DNA of 64,000 nucleotides from Bifidobacterium boum. Its GTDB lineage: Bacteria > Actinomycetota > Actinomycetes > Actinomycetales > Bifidobacteriaceae. The DNA lies in the NCBI RefSeq assembly GCF_000741535.1, contig NZ_JGYQ01000016.1:372001-436000 (forward strand). The letters are read 5' to 3'. A model generated the notes under the pieces. That model saw nothing but the letters and a program-made list of their open reading frames with translations, ran no database searches and was not told the origin of the DNA. A program made the translations under genes and the position numbers. Positions 26,599 to 35,981 of this stretch are shown one piece after another. Every line of letters begins with the position of its first letter. Positions within the stretch are counted from its first letter, which is position 1.

Positions 26599-27324
26599 AT
26601 GAGACAACACGAATCATCCTCACCGTCGCACCGCCCACATCTTGGTTTGGCGCAACGCCGCCGTATAGCAATCATGCGACGCGTGGCACGCACCCTACTC
26701 ATCGCCATCGCCGTGTTCAGCATCCTGCAATGCGTCACCGCCACCGTCGCCACCCAACCCATGTTGAGCACCACCGGCGATATCACACGCGGGCAACGGC
26801 TGACCGCCAACGACGTGACCGTCATCACCGTGCCGGCGCACACGTCATTCGCCAACGCGCCAACCGAACCCAAACACATCGAATCCCGCATCGCCCTCGT
26901 GGACATGCCGGCCGGCACACTGGTCCTGCCGTCGCACATCCGCGGAACGCCCGTCGCCCCGGAAGGCACCACCGTCATCGAAACGCGACTGGCAAGCAAG
27001 CCGGAAGGCGTCGACGCCGGCGACGAAATCGACCTGATAATCGGACAGGCGTGCGCCAGCATCATGCCCGATACGTCCGACGCGTCGGAAACGCCGGAAA
27101 CGCCGGAATCATCCGAAACGCCGGACGGGCAGCATCCGCAAGATACCGCGCCAACAACACCGAGCCGTCAATGTACCATCGCCACGCAAGCGACACTCAT
27201 CGCCTTCAGCCAACGTGCAGACGGCACCACCGCAGACAGCGCATCCATCGCCATGCGCCCCGAAGAAGCACTCACCATCATGAGCCTGCCCGACAGCCTA
27301 CCGGTCATCGCCACGCGACGGTAA
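26599..27324 (+). CDS. SAF-domain membrane protein (CpaB-like)
   Basis: ~241 residues: a basic N-terminus, one membrane helix (TLLIAIAVFSILQCV, ~residues 32-46) and a SAF-type domain (TTGDITRGQRLTANDVTVITV, AGTLVLPSHI) that in related proteins resembles the flagellar/pilus P-ring assembly fold (FlgA/CpaB). A Thr/Glu/Ser/Pro-rich insert (DASETPETPESSETP) follows. The ATG at 26599 is chosen over an upstream GTG at 26563; neither has a strong ribosome-binding site. No Tad pilus genes are nearby, so a CpaB role is only a fold-level suggestion. Confidence 0.75.
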   Translation: MRQHESSSPSHRPHLGLAQRRRIAIMRRVARTLLIAIAVFSILQCVTATVATQPMLSTTGDITRGQRLTANDVTVITVPAHTSFANAPTEPKHIESRIALVDMPAGTLVLPSHIRGTPVAPEGTTVIETRLASKPEGVDAGDEIDLIIGQACASIMPDTSDASETPETPESSETPDGQHPQDTAPTTPSRQCTIATQATLIAFSQRADGTTADSASIAMRPEEALTIMSLPDSLPVIATRR

Positions 27325-27382
27325 GACACAGCGCCGCCAAACGGCAAGCCAGCGGGTCGGCGCAGCGCATCAGCACGACACG

Positions 27383-27589
27383 TCAGTGCCCGCGCTCGCT
27401 GAACACCGCCCAATGAGGCGGCAGTTCGCCCAGAATCCGCTGATCGTCATCGGCGGCACGCTGTTCAGCGGTCAAGGTGTCGGACGGTTCAAGTTTGACA
27501 CCATCCGCATCAAAACGCTCCGTACCCTGCAACGTCACCCGGTGGTGGCGACGCGGGGTACGCCGATGCGGATCATACGCGGGCGCCAT
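27383..27589 (-). CDS. Conserved-looking hypothetical protein, 68 residues
   Basis: Not recognised. The product MAPAYDPHRRTPRRHHRVTL... has a His/Arg-rich basic N-terminus, then an acidic middle (EQRAADDDQRI) and PPHWAVFSERGH at the end; no membrane segment. Its ATG overlaps the stop of the helicase-like gene (TGATG), with AGGGAGG 5 nt upstream, so it is translationally coupled and is a real member of the FHA/helicase-like operon. A longer GTG start at 27592 is possible. Confidence 0.65.
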   Translation of the reverse strand: MAPAYDPHRRTPRRHHRVTLQGTERFDADGVKLEPSDTLTAEQRAADDDQRILGELPPHWAVFSERGH

Positions 27590-30500
27590 CACGCCTCCCT
27601 ATACAACGTGCCGATACGGGCGACCATACGGTCCACTTCCTTATCGGGGTTCACGAACGCGGCGACACTCCACACCGTCATCGCCGACCAGCCAAGCCGG
27701 GCAAGCTCCTGCGGGAGCAGACGGTGACGTTCACGCGTGGACTGCATACCCATGAACTGCGCGTCATCCGTAAGCACGGCAAGCGCAAACGGCTTGCCCT
27801 TCGCGCCGACCACCAGCGGAATACGCACACCGTCGCTGAACCCGTAATCCACTGCGACCTCCAGCCCGCGCGCCTTGACACGCTGAGCGAGATCATTGAA
27901 CAGCACATTGTCAGCAACCTGAACCGGTGTCGGACGGACAGCCGTCGCGTCAAGCGTCGAAGCCCACGACAGCAACTGCTTGAGCAGACGCGGACCGGAC
28001 TGGTGCAACCGCTCATCATCCATATCTTCAGGACCGAAGGAGGCGACAATATCAAGATTACGGTCGGCGAGCGCCAACGCGTCAAGCAGCATCCCCTTGC
28101 CGCCGTCGCCTTCCAGCGGACCGAACTGCTGGATCAGACGCCCGTGCGTGGTTTTCGCGTAACACATGGAAACGATGACGTCCGTCGCTTGCGCACCGGC
28201 GACCTCATCAAGGCTGATAAGCCGCACATGGCGCAGGAAACGCCCCATGGTCTTATCTTTGGAGGCGAGCGACTTGAGTTCGGCGCCCAAGCGGGTACGG
28301 AACACTTCAGTCATCGTGACCACGGTGAGCACGTAGGATACGGGGACCACAGTGAAGGATTTCGCCCGATTGCAAATCAGTTTGGTCACGGTTTCGATTT
28401 CCTGCTGGCTGCTTTCCACCAGCCCTGAGGAAATGACCGGCACGCCGGTCGCCTCGATCCGATGCAGACGCACCATGCCTTGCATCCCCTCAGTCGGGAC
28501 GGCTCGGCGAACCGGCCCGTAACCTGCTTCCTGGAGGAACGCGGACAAGCGCGGCGAGCGGCGGGTCAACCGCGGTCGGGCCTCGACATGCGGCAGCAAG
28601 CCGATCAGCGTTTTCACACTCGGCGAGGTCACAGTCGCATCATGCGCGATGATGACGACCTGCCGGGCGCGGCAGATGATGGACAGCAGTTCAATGGCCG
28701 GCATGTGGGCGGCAGCGTCGATAATCGCCACATCCGCCAACGGCGTGGGGTCAGTCAGCGCGGCGAGCGTGGACGGGGTCGCCATAAGTACCGGCTTGGC
28801 CAAAGCCATGATTTGCGGATGGTCACGCAATACACGTCCCAACGGCGTGTTCGGGCCGCCGGCGAGCACCGTATGCAGCTGATTCGCTTCCTGTGTCTTG
28901 GAAAACAGCAAGTCGCACAGTTTGCGCAGCGACTCTTGATGAATCATCGGGCCGATTGAACGCACATGCTCGGTATCGACCTGGCCGAACCGGTCCGCAG
29001 CCGTTTGCAAGGCGGAACCATCCTGGTTCGAGATGATCGCAGACTGTTTGACGATATCCTCGAATACGGTCGTCCACCACGACAGCTGGAGTTCACCCTC
29101 CACCGCTTCAACCGGCACGCGGCGGGCACGCAGATCATCAACCAGCTCATCCAAACCGACTGACCTGAACTCCTGCTCAAGCAGGCAGCGTCCAGGCAGC
29201 GTGTCCAACGCCATATGGTCGTTATACAAGGCTTTGAGACGCTCTTCCAGCGTGTTGAAATCAAGGGATTCAAGATTGCCGCCCTTGGGTGTCGTGGCAA
29301 GCACAGCGTCCAAGGACGTGATATTACGCATCAGGGCGTCCTGTGTTTCGAGAATCGTGTCCAGTTTCGGCGGCAGGACAGGCCATCCGCCGTGAGGCAC
29401 GAACAGATGCCACTGCTCGGACTGCTTGGCGACCACAACCAGCGCATCATGCAGATTCTCGACCTGCGCGCCCACGCGAAGCAGGCTCTTGGCTTCCTTG
29501 ACCAGCCGGCGACGTTCCCAGAACCCCAGATCAGAGCCTTCCGACTTGCGTTGCTGCTTCGACTTGCTGGCCTCAATCATCGAATCGATATCGCGTTCGA
29601 AAATCTCCGGCTGGAACACGTCAAGCACGCGACGCAGATTCTTGAGCACGGTGACCTGCCGACCCCACTCCTGAGCGGTGGTGGGGATCGGGAACCCGCA
29701 AGTCTGCACGGTGGTCGCAACCTGCTCGCGGGTTGCAGGCAGCAGCTTCTGCATCAAATCAACCACACGCTGGTACGCGTTGACAGCCTGCTCCTCAGTG
29801 GTCAGCGACGCCTGATACCACGCGGTATCATCCGGGCCGACGGTGTATTCGCCAAGCTCGCCTGCGGCACGCAGCTTGTTCGCCCACTCATCCATATGCC
29901 CGTTCAACGTGCGGGCCGCGGTGTCGCTCAATCGCACGTGGGTGGCGGGATGGGTCGGCAAGGTCGCGATACTGGCGAGATTCTGGATGGTCTGGTACGC
30001 GGACACGCCCCAACGCTCATTCACCCCGTGCAGGTCGCCCAGATAGCGGGTCAGGCGTGAACGCACGCCGACCAGCTCGTCAGACAGCTGGTCGAAGCGG
30101 CTTGACGCATTGCCCGCCCGATAGCCGACCGCGGCGATCAGCTGCTTGTCAATCGCAAGATTGCCCTGCTCATCGGCAATATCAAGCACCAGATCACCAA
30201 TGACATTACTGCCCATGATTTTGGTGAACCGGCGCTTCTGCTCGGCCACGCATGGCACATACAGCACCGAACGACCGTTCATGATGCAACGCGAGGCGAT
30301 GGCCGCGGCCTGCGCCGCACTGCCATTGCCGACTTCACTATCCAAAACGATGGAATGCCCTGCGGCGACAACATTCGCGGCATATCGCACCGTGTTGTCC
30401 ACATCGCCAACCTCGTATTCGGCATGCGGGTCGCCATCGAAGGGACTGTATTCGGGAATCTTGTCGGATTCGATATCGTGAATCGCCTGGGCGTCGCCGG

Positions 30501-31203
30501 CAAGCGCATCAAGCATGGTATTACCGGTCGGCCCCTTACGCAACGCGTCGATAATCCGCTGGCTTTCCAGCAGAATCTGCGCGCTCGGATCCATGAAACA
30601 GCCGACGATGATGTACCGGTCAATATCGAAGTCGGCGAACGCCCGTCGCGCCTGCTTCTCGATCGCCGCGAACACGGCGGATGTTTCCGGCGTGCCATTG
30701 TCGTAGTTCGAACCGTCAAACAGTTCGTCTTCATCAAGATTGACGCCCTGATCATGCAATTCGGTCACAAACGCGGGGTTGAGTCTGCCACGTCCGGTGA
30801 ATTTGATCGTGGCGTCGGTTTCACCGCCGCCCGGCTTACGGGTCACGTCCACCGGGTACAGCAGGACAGGCACGGATTTGCCGGACCACGTGGCTACGCC
30901 GACAACCATGGACAGTTCCGCGACGCCGCTGATCCGGCTTTTCGCGGTCTGATCCTCGTACACGCGTTCCAGGCGACGCCCGGCGGCACGCAACATGCCG
31001 GTGTCGCGGAACAGGGAATCGAGCGGCGCTTTGCCGCTGGCGAACAGCTGGGCGATACCCGACGGGTGGGCATGGGTCAAGTCAAGTTGGGCGGACAACT
31101 GGCTGATATCTTCAAGCGGAGACGGTGCCAGCGAATTACGATAGTCGTCCCGCCAACGCCGCATCTGGCGCAGCGCCTGATCGGATTGGGTGAATTCGCT
31201 CAT
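27589..31203 (-). CDS. Large helicase-like (DUF4011/AAA_12-type) protein with degenerate ATPase and nuclease motifs
   Basis: 1204 residues related to superfamily 1 helicases that end in an MTES_1575-type (Vsr/REase) nuclease domain. The P-loop position (~285-300) reads GHSIVLDSEVGNGSAAQ instead of GPPGTGKSQ, with no GKT/S. Motif II (~823) reads VAIIDAAAHMP where active members have DEAS/DEAA. The C-terminal nuclease-like domain (~1085-1190) retains its scaffold (GVRIPLVVGAKGKPFALAVL) but the Asp usually following RI is Pro and the Glu/Asp pair in the next strand is not seen. ATP hydrolysis and cleavage are therefore doubtful. The ATG lies 7 nt after the FHA gene stop with GAGG upstream; the 68-residue gene overlaps its end. 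Role unknown. Confidence 0.75.
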   Translation of the reverse strand: MSEFTQSDQALRQMRRWRDDYRNSLAPSPLEDISQLSAQLDLTHAHPSGIAQLFASGKAPLDSLFRDTGMLRAAGRRLERVYEDQTAKSRISGVAELSMVVGVATWSGKSVPVLLYPVDVTRKPGGGETDATIKFTGRGRLNPAFVTELHDQGVNLDEDELFDGSNYDNGTPETSAVFAAIEKQARRAFADFDIDRYIIVGCFMDPSAQILLESQRIIDALRKGPTGNTMLDALAGDAQAIHDIESDKIPEYSPFDGDPHAEYEVGDVDNTVRYAANVVAAGHSIVLDSEVGNGSAAQAAAIASRCIMNGRSVLYVPCVAEQKRRFTKIMGSNVIGDLVLDIADEQGNLAIDKQLIAAVGYRAGNASSRFDQLSDELVGVRSRLTRYLGDLHGVNERWGVSAYQTIQNLASIATLPTHPATHVRLSDTAARTLNGHMDEWANKLRAAGELGEYTVGPDDTAWYQASLTTEEQAVNAYQRVVDLMQKLLPATREQVATTVQTCGFPIPTTAQEWGRQVTVLKNLRRVLDVFQPEIFERDIDSMIEASKSKQQRKSEGSDLGFWERRRLVKEAKSLLRVGAQVENLHDALVVVAKQSEQWHLFVPHGGWPVLPPKLDTILETQDALMRNITSLDAVLATTPKGGNLESLDFNTLEERLKALYNDHMALDTLPGRCLLEQEFRSVGLDELVDDLRARRVPVEAVEGELQLSWWTTVFEDIVKQSAIISNQDGSALQTAADRFGQVDTEHVRSIGPMIHQESLRKLCDLLFSKTQEANQLHTVLAGGPNTPLGRVLRDHPQIMALAKPVLMATPSTLAALTDPTPLADVAIIDAAAHMPAIELLSIICRARQVVIIAHDATVTSPSVKTLIGLLPHVEARPRLTRRSPRLSAFLQEAGYGPVRRAVPTEGMQGMVRLHRIEATGVPVISSGLVESSQQEIETVTKLICNRAKSFTVVPVSYVLTVVTMTEVFRTRLGAELKSLASKDKTMGRFLRHVRLISLDEVAGAQATDVIVSMCYAKTTHGRLIQQFGPLEGDGGKGMLLDALALADRNLDIVASFGPEDMDDERLHQSGPRLLKQLLSWASTLDATAVRPTPVQVADNVLFNDLAQRVKARGLEVAVDYGFSDGVRIPLVVGAKGKPFALAVLTDDAQFMGMQSTRERHRLLPQELARLGWSAMTVWSVAAFVNPDKEVDRMVARIGTLYREA

Positions 31204-31210
31204 CCTCGAC

Positions 31211-33163
31211 TCACTTTCCTACCGCTTTGCGGTATTCCTGATAGCCCTGATTGTGCGCGAGCGCCGCATCGACATCAGCATTCCCCTGTGCGGCGAGCCA
31301 CGCGTACAGGTCATCGTACAGCGTGGGGTTCATCGCAAGGAACGGCAACAGTTGGGCGTGCCGCGCAATCTGGAACTGATCAGTGTAGTCGGTGGTGGTT
31401 TTCGCTTGCGCCGCAGTGAAACCGCCGACTTCGATCTGTGGTTCTTTATGGTCGAAATCGCCGCGGGAAACACGGTCGAACACCGAGCCGGGTTCGAACA
31501 CCGGCTTGAACGGGGTCTGCTGGGGTTGGGCGGATTGCTGGGATTGCAGGGATTGCTGGGCGTCCGAGGCCTGAACGGAGGGGGTTGAGCCGGCGGCTGC
31601 CGTCTGTGCCGCCGTGGCCGGATCGGAGCTCACCGGGCGGGCGAAGCGGCTGTAATCCTGGCCATTGGGCAACTGATCAGGCTGAACGATGGCGGGATTG
31701 GATTGTGGGGCAGGCTGCGCCGGCTGGGCCGGCTGGGCAGTGCGGCCGGATTGCGGCATGGCACTGAACAAGTCATGAACCGACACGACGGAATCGTCGC
31801 GGTGTGCGGGTTCGCTCGGCTTGACGGGGGTGACGGGCTCTGCCGACGCATCGGATGGTTCGGAATCAGCGGATGGTGCAGGGTGCTGCACCGGCAGCAC
31901 GGGTTGCGGTGATTGAGCCGGTTCAGCAGCCTGTGCGGGCTGGGTTGGCTGCACGGGGTGTGCCGGTTGGACAGACTGCTCGGGCTGGACAGGCTGAGCG
32001 TCCGCAGCCGACTGGACCGGCTGGGCATTCCTAGCGTGCAACTGCTCCTGACGCTCGGTTTCCTCACGCTGGGCGCGCTCCTGACGCTGGAGCTCGGCCT
32101 CCTGCTCACGCTTGAGCTGCTGCTCACGCAACTGTTCCAGCTCCTTGCTGTGCTCTTCGGCATCGGCGAACAAGTCACGCGGACCGGTCTCAACCGGCGT
32201 TCCCGGCTGGACAACCAGTGGAAGCTCCTGGATCGGATGCTCTTGGGCGAATTGACGCTGCTGGGTTGCCGTCACCACGGCATCAGGCAGCACAGCCGCA
32301 GCAAACGGTTGCGGCCGCATCTCAACGGCGGGTTCAACAGTCGCAGTTGGTTGGGTAGGCCCGACAGTCTGGGTATGCTGGGCTGACGCGGCTTGCTGAA
32401 CGACCGGCTGCATCGGTGTCGCCGGCTGCGTAGGCTGAGCGCTCGCCGGCTGCGTAGTCGTATGCTGGGTTACAGGGACAGTATCCTGCGGTTCCGCCGG
32501 AGTACGAGTATGCGTATCTGACGGCTGGGCTTGCTGATCAGGCTGGGATCCCTCACCGGCCGGCTGCGGCTCGTCCACCGCCGGTTCCGTTCCCGCGAGC
32601 CGCGGTACCTGCAAGGACGCATCACGCAGTTGGCGAAGACGATCAGCCACATTCTGCGAGCTGAACATTGCCGTCGGCTCGCCCGCACGCAAGTTCAGAA
32701 TATCGTCAACGGACATGTCAGCCGGATCAGGCTCCTGCTTGGCACCATCACGCGCATACGCGAACAGGTCGGTCACTTCCGGTTCGGTATGCTCCTGCGC
32801 TTCAACGCGAATGAAATCAACGGGTACGTCGCCGAATTGCAGACGAATCGGCGAATACGGGAGCTGGAAATCGACTTCAGCTTGCAGACGCGTCAACTCG
32901 CCGTTCTCGCGAATCATATATGAGCCGTTCGTGGAATTGAGGTCGCGAATGTCGGCCGTGCCGTCATCGTGTACGGTAAGCAGGGCGTGGCGCTTCGACA
33001 TGGAGCGCCCTTCATCAACGATTTCAAAACGACGATGACCATCATCGGCGAGCGGGCGAAGGGGTTTGCGCCCGATTTCCAGGCTTTCTCCCGGCTTGAT
33101 ATCCATCTGCTCGGCGCCATTGACCTTGATGATCCACTGCTGCCCGGATCGCTGCTCCGTCAC
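31211..33163 (-). CDS. FHA-domain protein with long Q/P/A-rich linker
   Basis: 650-residue cytoplasmic protein. Residues ~5-110 form a forkhead-associated domain that binds phosphothreonine peptides: GESLEIGRKPLR, SMSKRHALLTVHDDG and DLNSTNGSYM (the Arg, Ser-x-x-His and Asn motifs all present). A long low-complexity region rich in Gln, Pro and Ala follows with a charged coiled segment (~345-385, EELEQLREQQLKREQEAELQ-like). The C-terminal ~60 residues (LLPFLAMNPTLYDDLYAWLA) resemble actinobacterial variant leucine-rich repeats. GTG start with AAGGAAGG. First gene of the operon; a Ser/Thr kinase input is inferred. Confidence 0.85.
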   Translation of the reverse strand: MTEQRSGQQWIIKVNGAEQMDIKPGESLEIGRKPLRPLADDGHRRFEIVDEGRSMSKRHALLTVHDDGTADIRDLNSTNGSYMIRENGELTRLQAEVDFQLPYSPIRLQFGDVPVDFIRVEAQEHTEPEVTDLFAYARDGAKQEPDPADMSVDDILNLRAGEPTAMFSSQNVADRLRQLRDASLQVPRLAGTEPAVDEPQPAGEGSQPDQQAQPSDTHTRTPAEPQDTVPVTQHTTTQPASAQPTQPATPMQPVVQQAASAQHTQTVGPTQPTATVEPAVEMRPQPFAAAVLPDAVVTATQQRQFAQEHPIQELPLVVQPGTPVETGPRDLFADAEEHSKELEQLREQQLKREQEAELQRQERAQREETERQEQLHARNAQPVQSAADAQPVQPEQSVQPAHPVQPTQPAQAAEPAQSPQPVLPVQHPAPSADSEPSDASAEPVTPVKPSEPAHRDDSVVSVHDLFSAMPQSGRTAQPAQPAQPAPQSNPAIVQPDQLPNGQDYSRFARPVSSDPATAAQTAAAGSTPSVQASDAQQSLQSQQSAQPQQTPFKPVFEPGSVFDRVSRGDFDHKEPQIEVGGFTAAQAKTTTDYTDQFQIARHAQLLPFLAMNPTLYDDLYAWLAAQGNADVDAALAHNQGYQEYRKAVGK

Positions 33164-33376
33164 CTTGCGGCCTTCCTTTCGCCTTATACGCGCATGTGCA
33201 CACTATCTGCCATTGTGCCATGCCTCCACTATTTTCGCTCAATTCCCCGCATGTATTGACAAGTCCCACGCAATAGGCGAACACGCAACGCGTCGGCGAG
33301 GCCAGCCGCCGCCAGCGTCGGCAGAAGCAGAATGATGGTCGTTCAATGATGTGGCGGGATGACTGGTGAGAAAACA

Positions 33377-33416
33377 AACGACCCCGACCGCCCACGGGGG
33401 ACGATACGGGGTCGTT
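33377..33416 (-). terminator. Terminator of rplJL
   Basis: AACGACCCCG (33377-33386) and CGGGGTCGTT (33407-33416) form a perfect 10-bp stem with a 20-nt loop, followed on the minus strand by TTGTTTTC. Confidence 0.85.
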
Positions 33417-33461
33417 ACGCTGAAACACTCAAGCTCAATGATGCGGCTCAAGCCGCAGTCA

Positions 33462-33845
33462 TTACTTGAGCTCGACGGTGGCGCCAGCCTCTTCGAGCTG
33501 CTTCTTGGCCTTCTCGGCGTCTTCCTTCTTGGCCTTCTCGAGAACCGGCTTCGGAGCCTCGTCCACGAGCTTCTTGGCGTCAGCCAGGCCGAGGTTGGTG
33601 ATGGCCTTGACAGCCTTGATGACCTGGATCTTCTTGTCGCCAGCGGAGGTCAGGACGACGTCGAACTCGGTCTTCTCTTCCTCAGCGGAATCGCCAGCGG
33701 CCGGAGCGGCAGCGACGACAGCGGCGGCCGGAGCGGCAGCCTTGACGTCGAACTCATCCTCGAAGGCCTTCACGAACTCAGAAAGCTCGACGAGGGTCAT
33801 TTCCTTGAACGCATCCAGGAGCTCTTCATTGCTGAGCTTAGCCAT
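33462..33845 (-). CDS. rplL: 50S ribosomal protein L7/L12
   Basis: Stalk protein that recruits translational GTPases. 127 residues: N-terminal dimerisation domain ([23 protein letters not shown]), an Ala-rich hinge, and the C-terminal domain ([37 protein letters not shown]). It follows rplJ by 112 bp. Confidence 0.98.
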   Translation of the reverse strand: MAKLSNEELLDAFKEMTLVELSEFVKAFEDEFDVKAAAPAAAVVAAAPAAGDSAEEEKTEFDVVLTSAGDKKIQVIKAVKAITNLGLADAKKLVDEAPKPVLEKAKKEDAEKAKKQLEEAGATVELK

Positions 33846-33957
33846 AATGGCTTCCTTTCAATCATGGCAGCGGGTTGGTTTTGGGTTGGTGTCCCGCGGC
33901 CTACATGTTCTATTGTTGTTGAGATACCGATATCGTAACGGGCGAGCCCGCGCGAAA

Positions 33958-34479
33958 TCAGGCAGCCTTTTCCTGCTTCTCGCGCAGAGCGTCGATAGTA
34001 CGCACGGCCTTGGTCGGCAGTGCGGTGAACAGGTACGCAGCCTTGGACATGGTGCCCTTGATTGCGCCGGCCATCTCGGAAAGCAGTTCCGGACGAGACT
34101 TGAGGTCTGCCAGCTGCTTTGTGCCCTCGGCGTCGTACACGGTTCCGTCGTAGAAACCGCCCTTGACGATGAGAGCCTTGTTCTTCTTGGCGAAGTCACG
34201 CAGAATCTTCGCACCGGCAATGGCGTCGCCATTCACGAAGGTGATGGCGGTCGGGCCGGCGAGCAGCTCATCGAGCCCCTCGATACCGGCTTCCTTTGCA
34301 GCAATGCGAGCCAGCGTGTTCTTAGCCACAGCGTAGGAAGTATCGCGGCCTAGCTTTTCACGCAAATCAGAAATCTGCGGAACGGTAAGCCCGCGGTACT
34401 CGGTCAGGTAAATTGCGTCCGCATTACGGAACTTGTCCGTAAGCTCGGCAATCACCGCTTCCTTTTCGGGCCTCTTCAT
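33958..34479 (-). CDS. rplJ: 50S ribosomal protein L10
   Basis: Base of the L10(L12)n ribosomal stalk; also the usual autogenous regulator of its own operon. 173 residues with KRPEKEAVIAELTDKFRNAD, YRGLTVPQISDLREKL and YAVAKNTLARIAAKEAG. A structured leader with a terminator-like hairpin precedes it. Confidence 0.98.
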   Translation of the reverse strand: MKRPEKEAVIAELTDKFRNADAIYLTEYRGLTVPQISDLREKLGRDTSYAVAKNTLARIAAKEAGIEGLDELLAGPTAITFVNGDAIAGAKILRDFAKKNKALIVKGGFYDGTVYDAEGTKQLADLKSRPELLSEMAGAIKGTMSKAAYLFTALPTKAVRTIDALREKQEKAA

Positions 34480-34554
34480 GGCGTTCCTTCCTAAGTCAAC
34501 CGTTGACTGCCGAAATCGTCCCGCCGAACCGAGCCTATGCGGTTATGAACGCAA

Positions 34555-34685
34555 TAAAAAAGCTCTGCACGCAGGCAGAGCACACATGCCGCCGAAGCGG
34601 CTTTCTCAACCTGCGCTGGCTTGGCATGCCAATTTCGGTGACCTTACGGCCACACCAACGGTCTGTGGTTTACGGATGGTTAGTG
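34555..34685 (-). promoter_or_regulatory. Candidate L10 leader with attenuator hairpin
   Basis: On the minus strand the leader runs from about 34685 with CCGTAAACCACAGACCGTTGG, resembling the conserved L10-binding segment, then a GCCGC-TTCG-GCGGC tetraloop hairpin and finally GCTCTGC (34562-34568) paired with GCAGAGC (34575-34581) followed by six T. The last hairpin is a good intrinsic terminator 75 nt before rplJ. It may instead terminate the sortase transcript, or do both. Confidence 0.55.
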
Positions 34686-34725
34686 TATGCGATGATGCGG
34701 ACTAGCGGGACGCCGGCGTGTCGGG

Positions 34726-35859
34726 TCAGTAGCCGTGGCGGTTGGTGGTGTGTTGGATGGGCATCCAGCGGTTGTTGCGGTGCAGCACCGTCCAGCCGAT
34801 GAGGGTGATGGCGAGAGCGGCGGCGGTGATGATGACGCCGAGCAGGCGGGAGTCGCCACGGGCGTCCTGCGGGTAGGGGGCGGGTACGGGCATGCGCACG
34901 CGGTGGCCCGACACCAGCAGACGATGCGTGTTGACACCGTACGGGGTACACGTCATGAGCGTCACGCGATCCTCGCCGGGTCTGATGCGCAGATACCGGT
35001 CGCCTTCGGTCGGCAGGATCACGGTGATCGAGTCCACCTGGTAAGCGAGCGTCTTCCCCATAACCTTGACGTAGAAGTCGTCGCCCTTGTTGAGCTCGTC
35101 GATACGGGTGAACATCAGCGCGTTGACCATGCCACGATGTCCGGTGAGCACGGCATGGGTGTTCTTGCCGCCGACCGGCAGCGACGTACCGTACAGGTGA
35201 CCGGACCCGCGGTTCAGGGAGTTCGCGCTCGTGCCATGGTAGATGGGCAGGTTCACGGAGATTTTCGGGATGACGATCGAGCCCATGATGCCGTCGTTGG
35301 ACGCATTGAGCAGGCTCATGTACGTGGCGTCCTGCGCTGACATCGAATCGTTGTCGTCGTTGGTGGTGGAGCGGCCGGAGTCGGTGGTGAACGGATCCTG
35401 CGCCTCGCCGATGGTCGGCTGGCCTTCGGCGGCGAGCTTTCTGTTGTAAGCGCGAGCCGCGGCAAGCGCTTCCTTGGCTTGCGGGTATGGCCATCCGCTC
35501 ACGTTCTTGTCGACTTGCGCGGCGAGCTGGGCCTGATGCTGGTGGTCGATGAATTGCAACAGATACGGGTAACCGATGATGGAGACGCCGACGATGGCGC
35601 AGATGATGGCGATGGCGGTGAATATGCGCGCCTGCAGGCGTGCCGAGCGGGCCCTGCGCATGCGTTCGGCGTGGTCGGGTGCGAACAGTTCGGGCATGGT
35701 GCCCGGGTTGGGGACGAATGCCGTGGCGCCGGATGATGCCGTGCCGGATGGCGCGGCCTCGGTTTGCGTGTCGCCAGGGGTGGATGGTGTGTCTGGGCGG
35801 CTGACGTTGCTGGCGTCCTGCTGATCCGTGGTGTGCCCGCGGTGTTGGTTGTGTCGCAT
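34726..35859 (-). CDS. srtC: Class C (pilus-assembly) sortase
   Basis: Membrane transpeptidase that polymerises pilins through lysine isopeptide bonds. 377 residues: a long disordered N-terminus, a membrane helix (~76-100, FTAIAIICAIVGVSIIGYP), the sortase barrel with catalytic His in LTGHRG (~235), Cys in TLMTCTPYG (~299) and Arg in VSGHRV (~314), and a second C-terminal helix typical of class C. The N-terminal lid motif (DPF at DPFTTDSG) is also present. Ribosome-binding site GAAGGAG. It is downstream of the major pilin gene. Confidence 0.95.
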   Translation of the reverse strand: MRHNQHRGHTTDQQDASNVSRPDTPSTPGDTQTEAAPSGTASSGATAFVPNPGTMPELFAPDHAERMRRARSARLQARIFTAIAIICAIVGVSIIGYPYLLQFIDHQHQAQLAAQVDKNVSGWPYPQAKEALAAARAYNRKLAAEGQPTIGEAQDPFTTDSGRSTTNDDNDSMSAQDATYMSLLNASNDGIMGSIVIPKISVNLPIYHGTSANSLNRGSGHLYGTSLPVGGKNTHAVLTGHRGMVNALMFTRIDELNKGDDFYVKVMGKTLAYQVDSITVILPTEGDRYLRIRPGEDRVTLMTCTPYGVNTHRLLVSGHRVRMPVPAPYPQDARGDSRLLGVIITAAALAITLIGWTVLHRNNRWMPIQHTTNRHGY

Positions 35860-35928
35860 TGCCGCTCCTTCCGCTACAACCTTACCGTATGATGACGGCG
35901 AGCGACATCAGACGAACAACCCGCCACC

Positions 35929-35966
35929 CTCTACCGACGGTGAGAAGGGTGTCAGCGTCGGTAGAG
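35929..35966. repeat. Intergenic hairpin repeat, copy 1
   Basis: CTCTACCGACG (35929-35939) pairs with CGTCGGTAGAG (35956-35966); allowing one mismatch the stem extends with TGA/TCA. Same family as the repeats near 49.6 and 55.5 kb. Confidence 0.7.
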
Positions 35967-35981
35967 GCAGACGGGAGAGGA

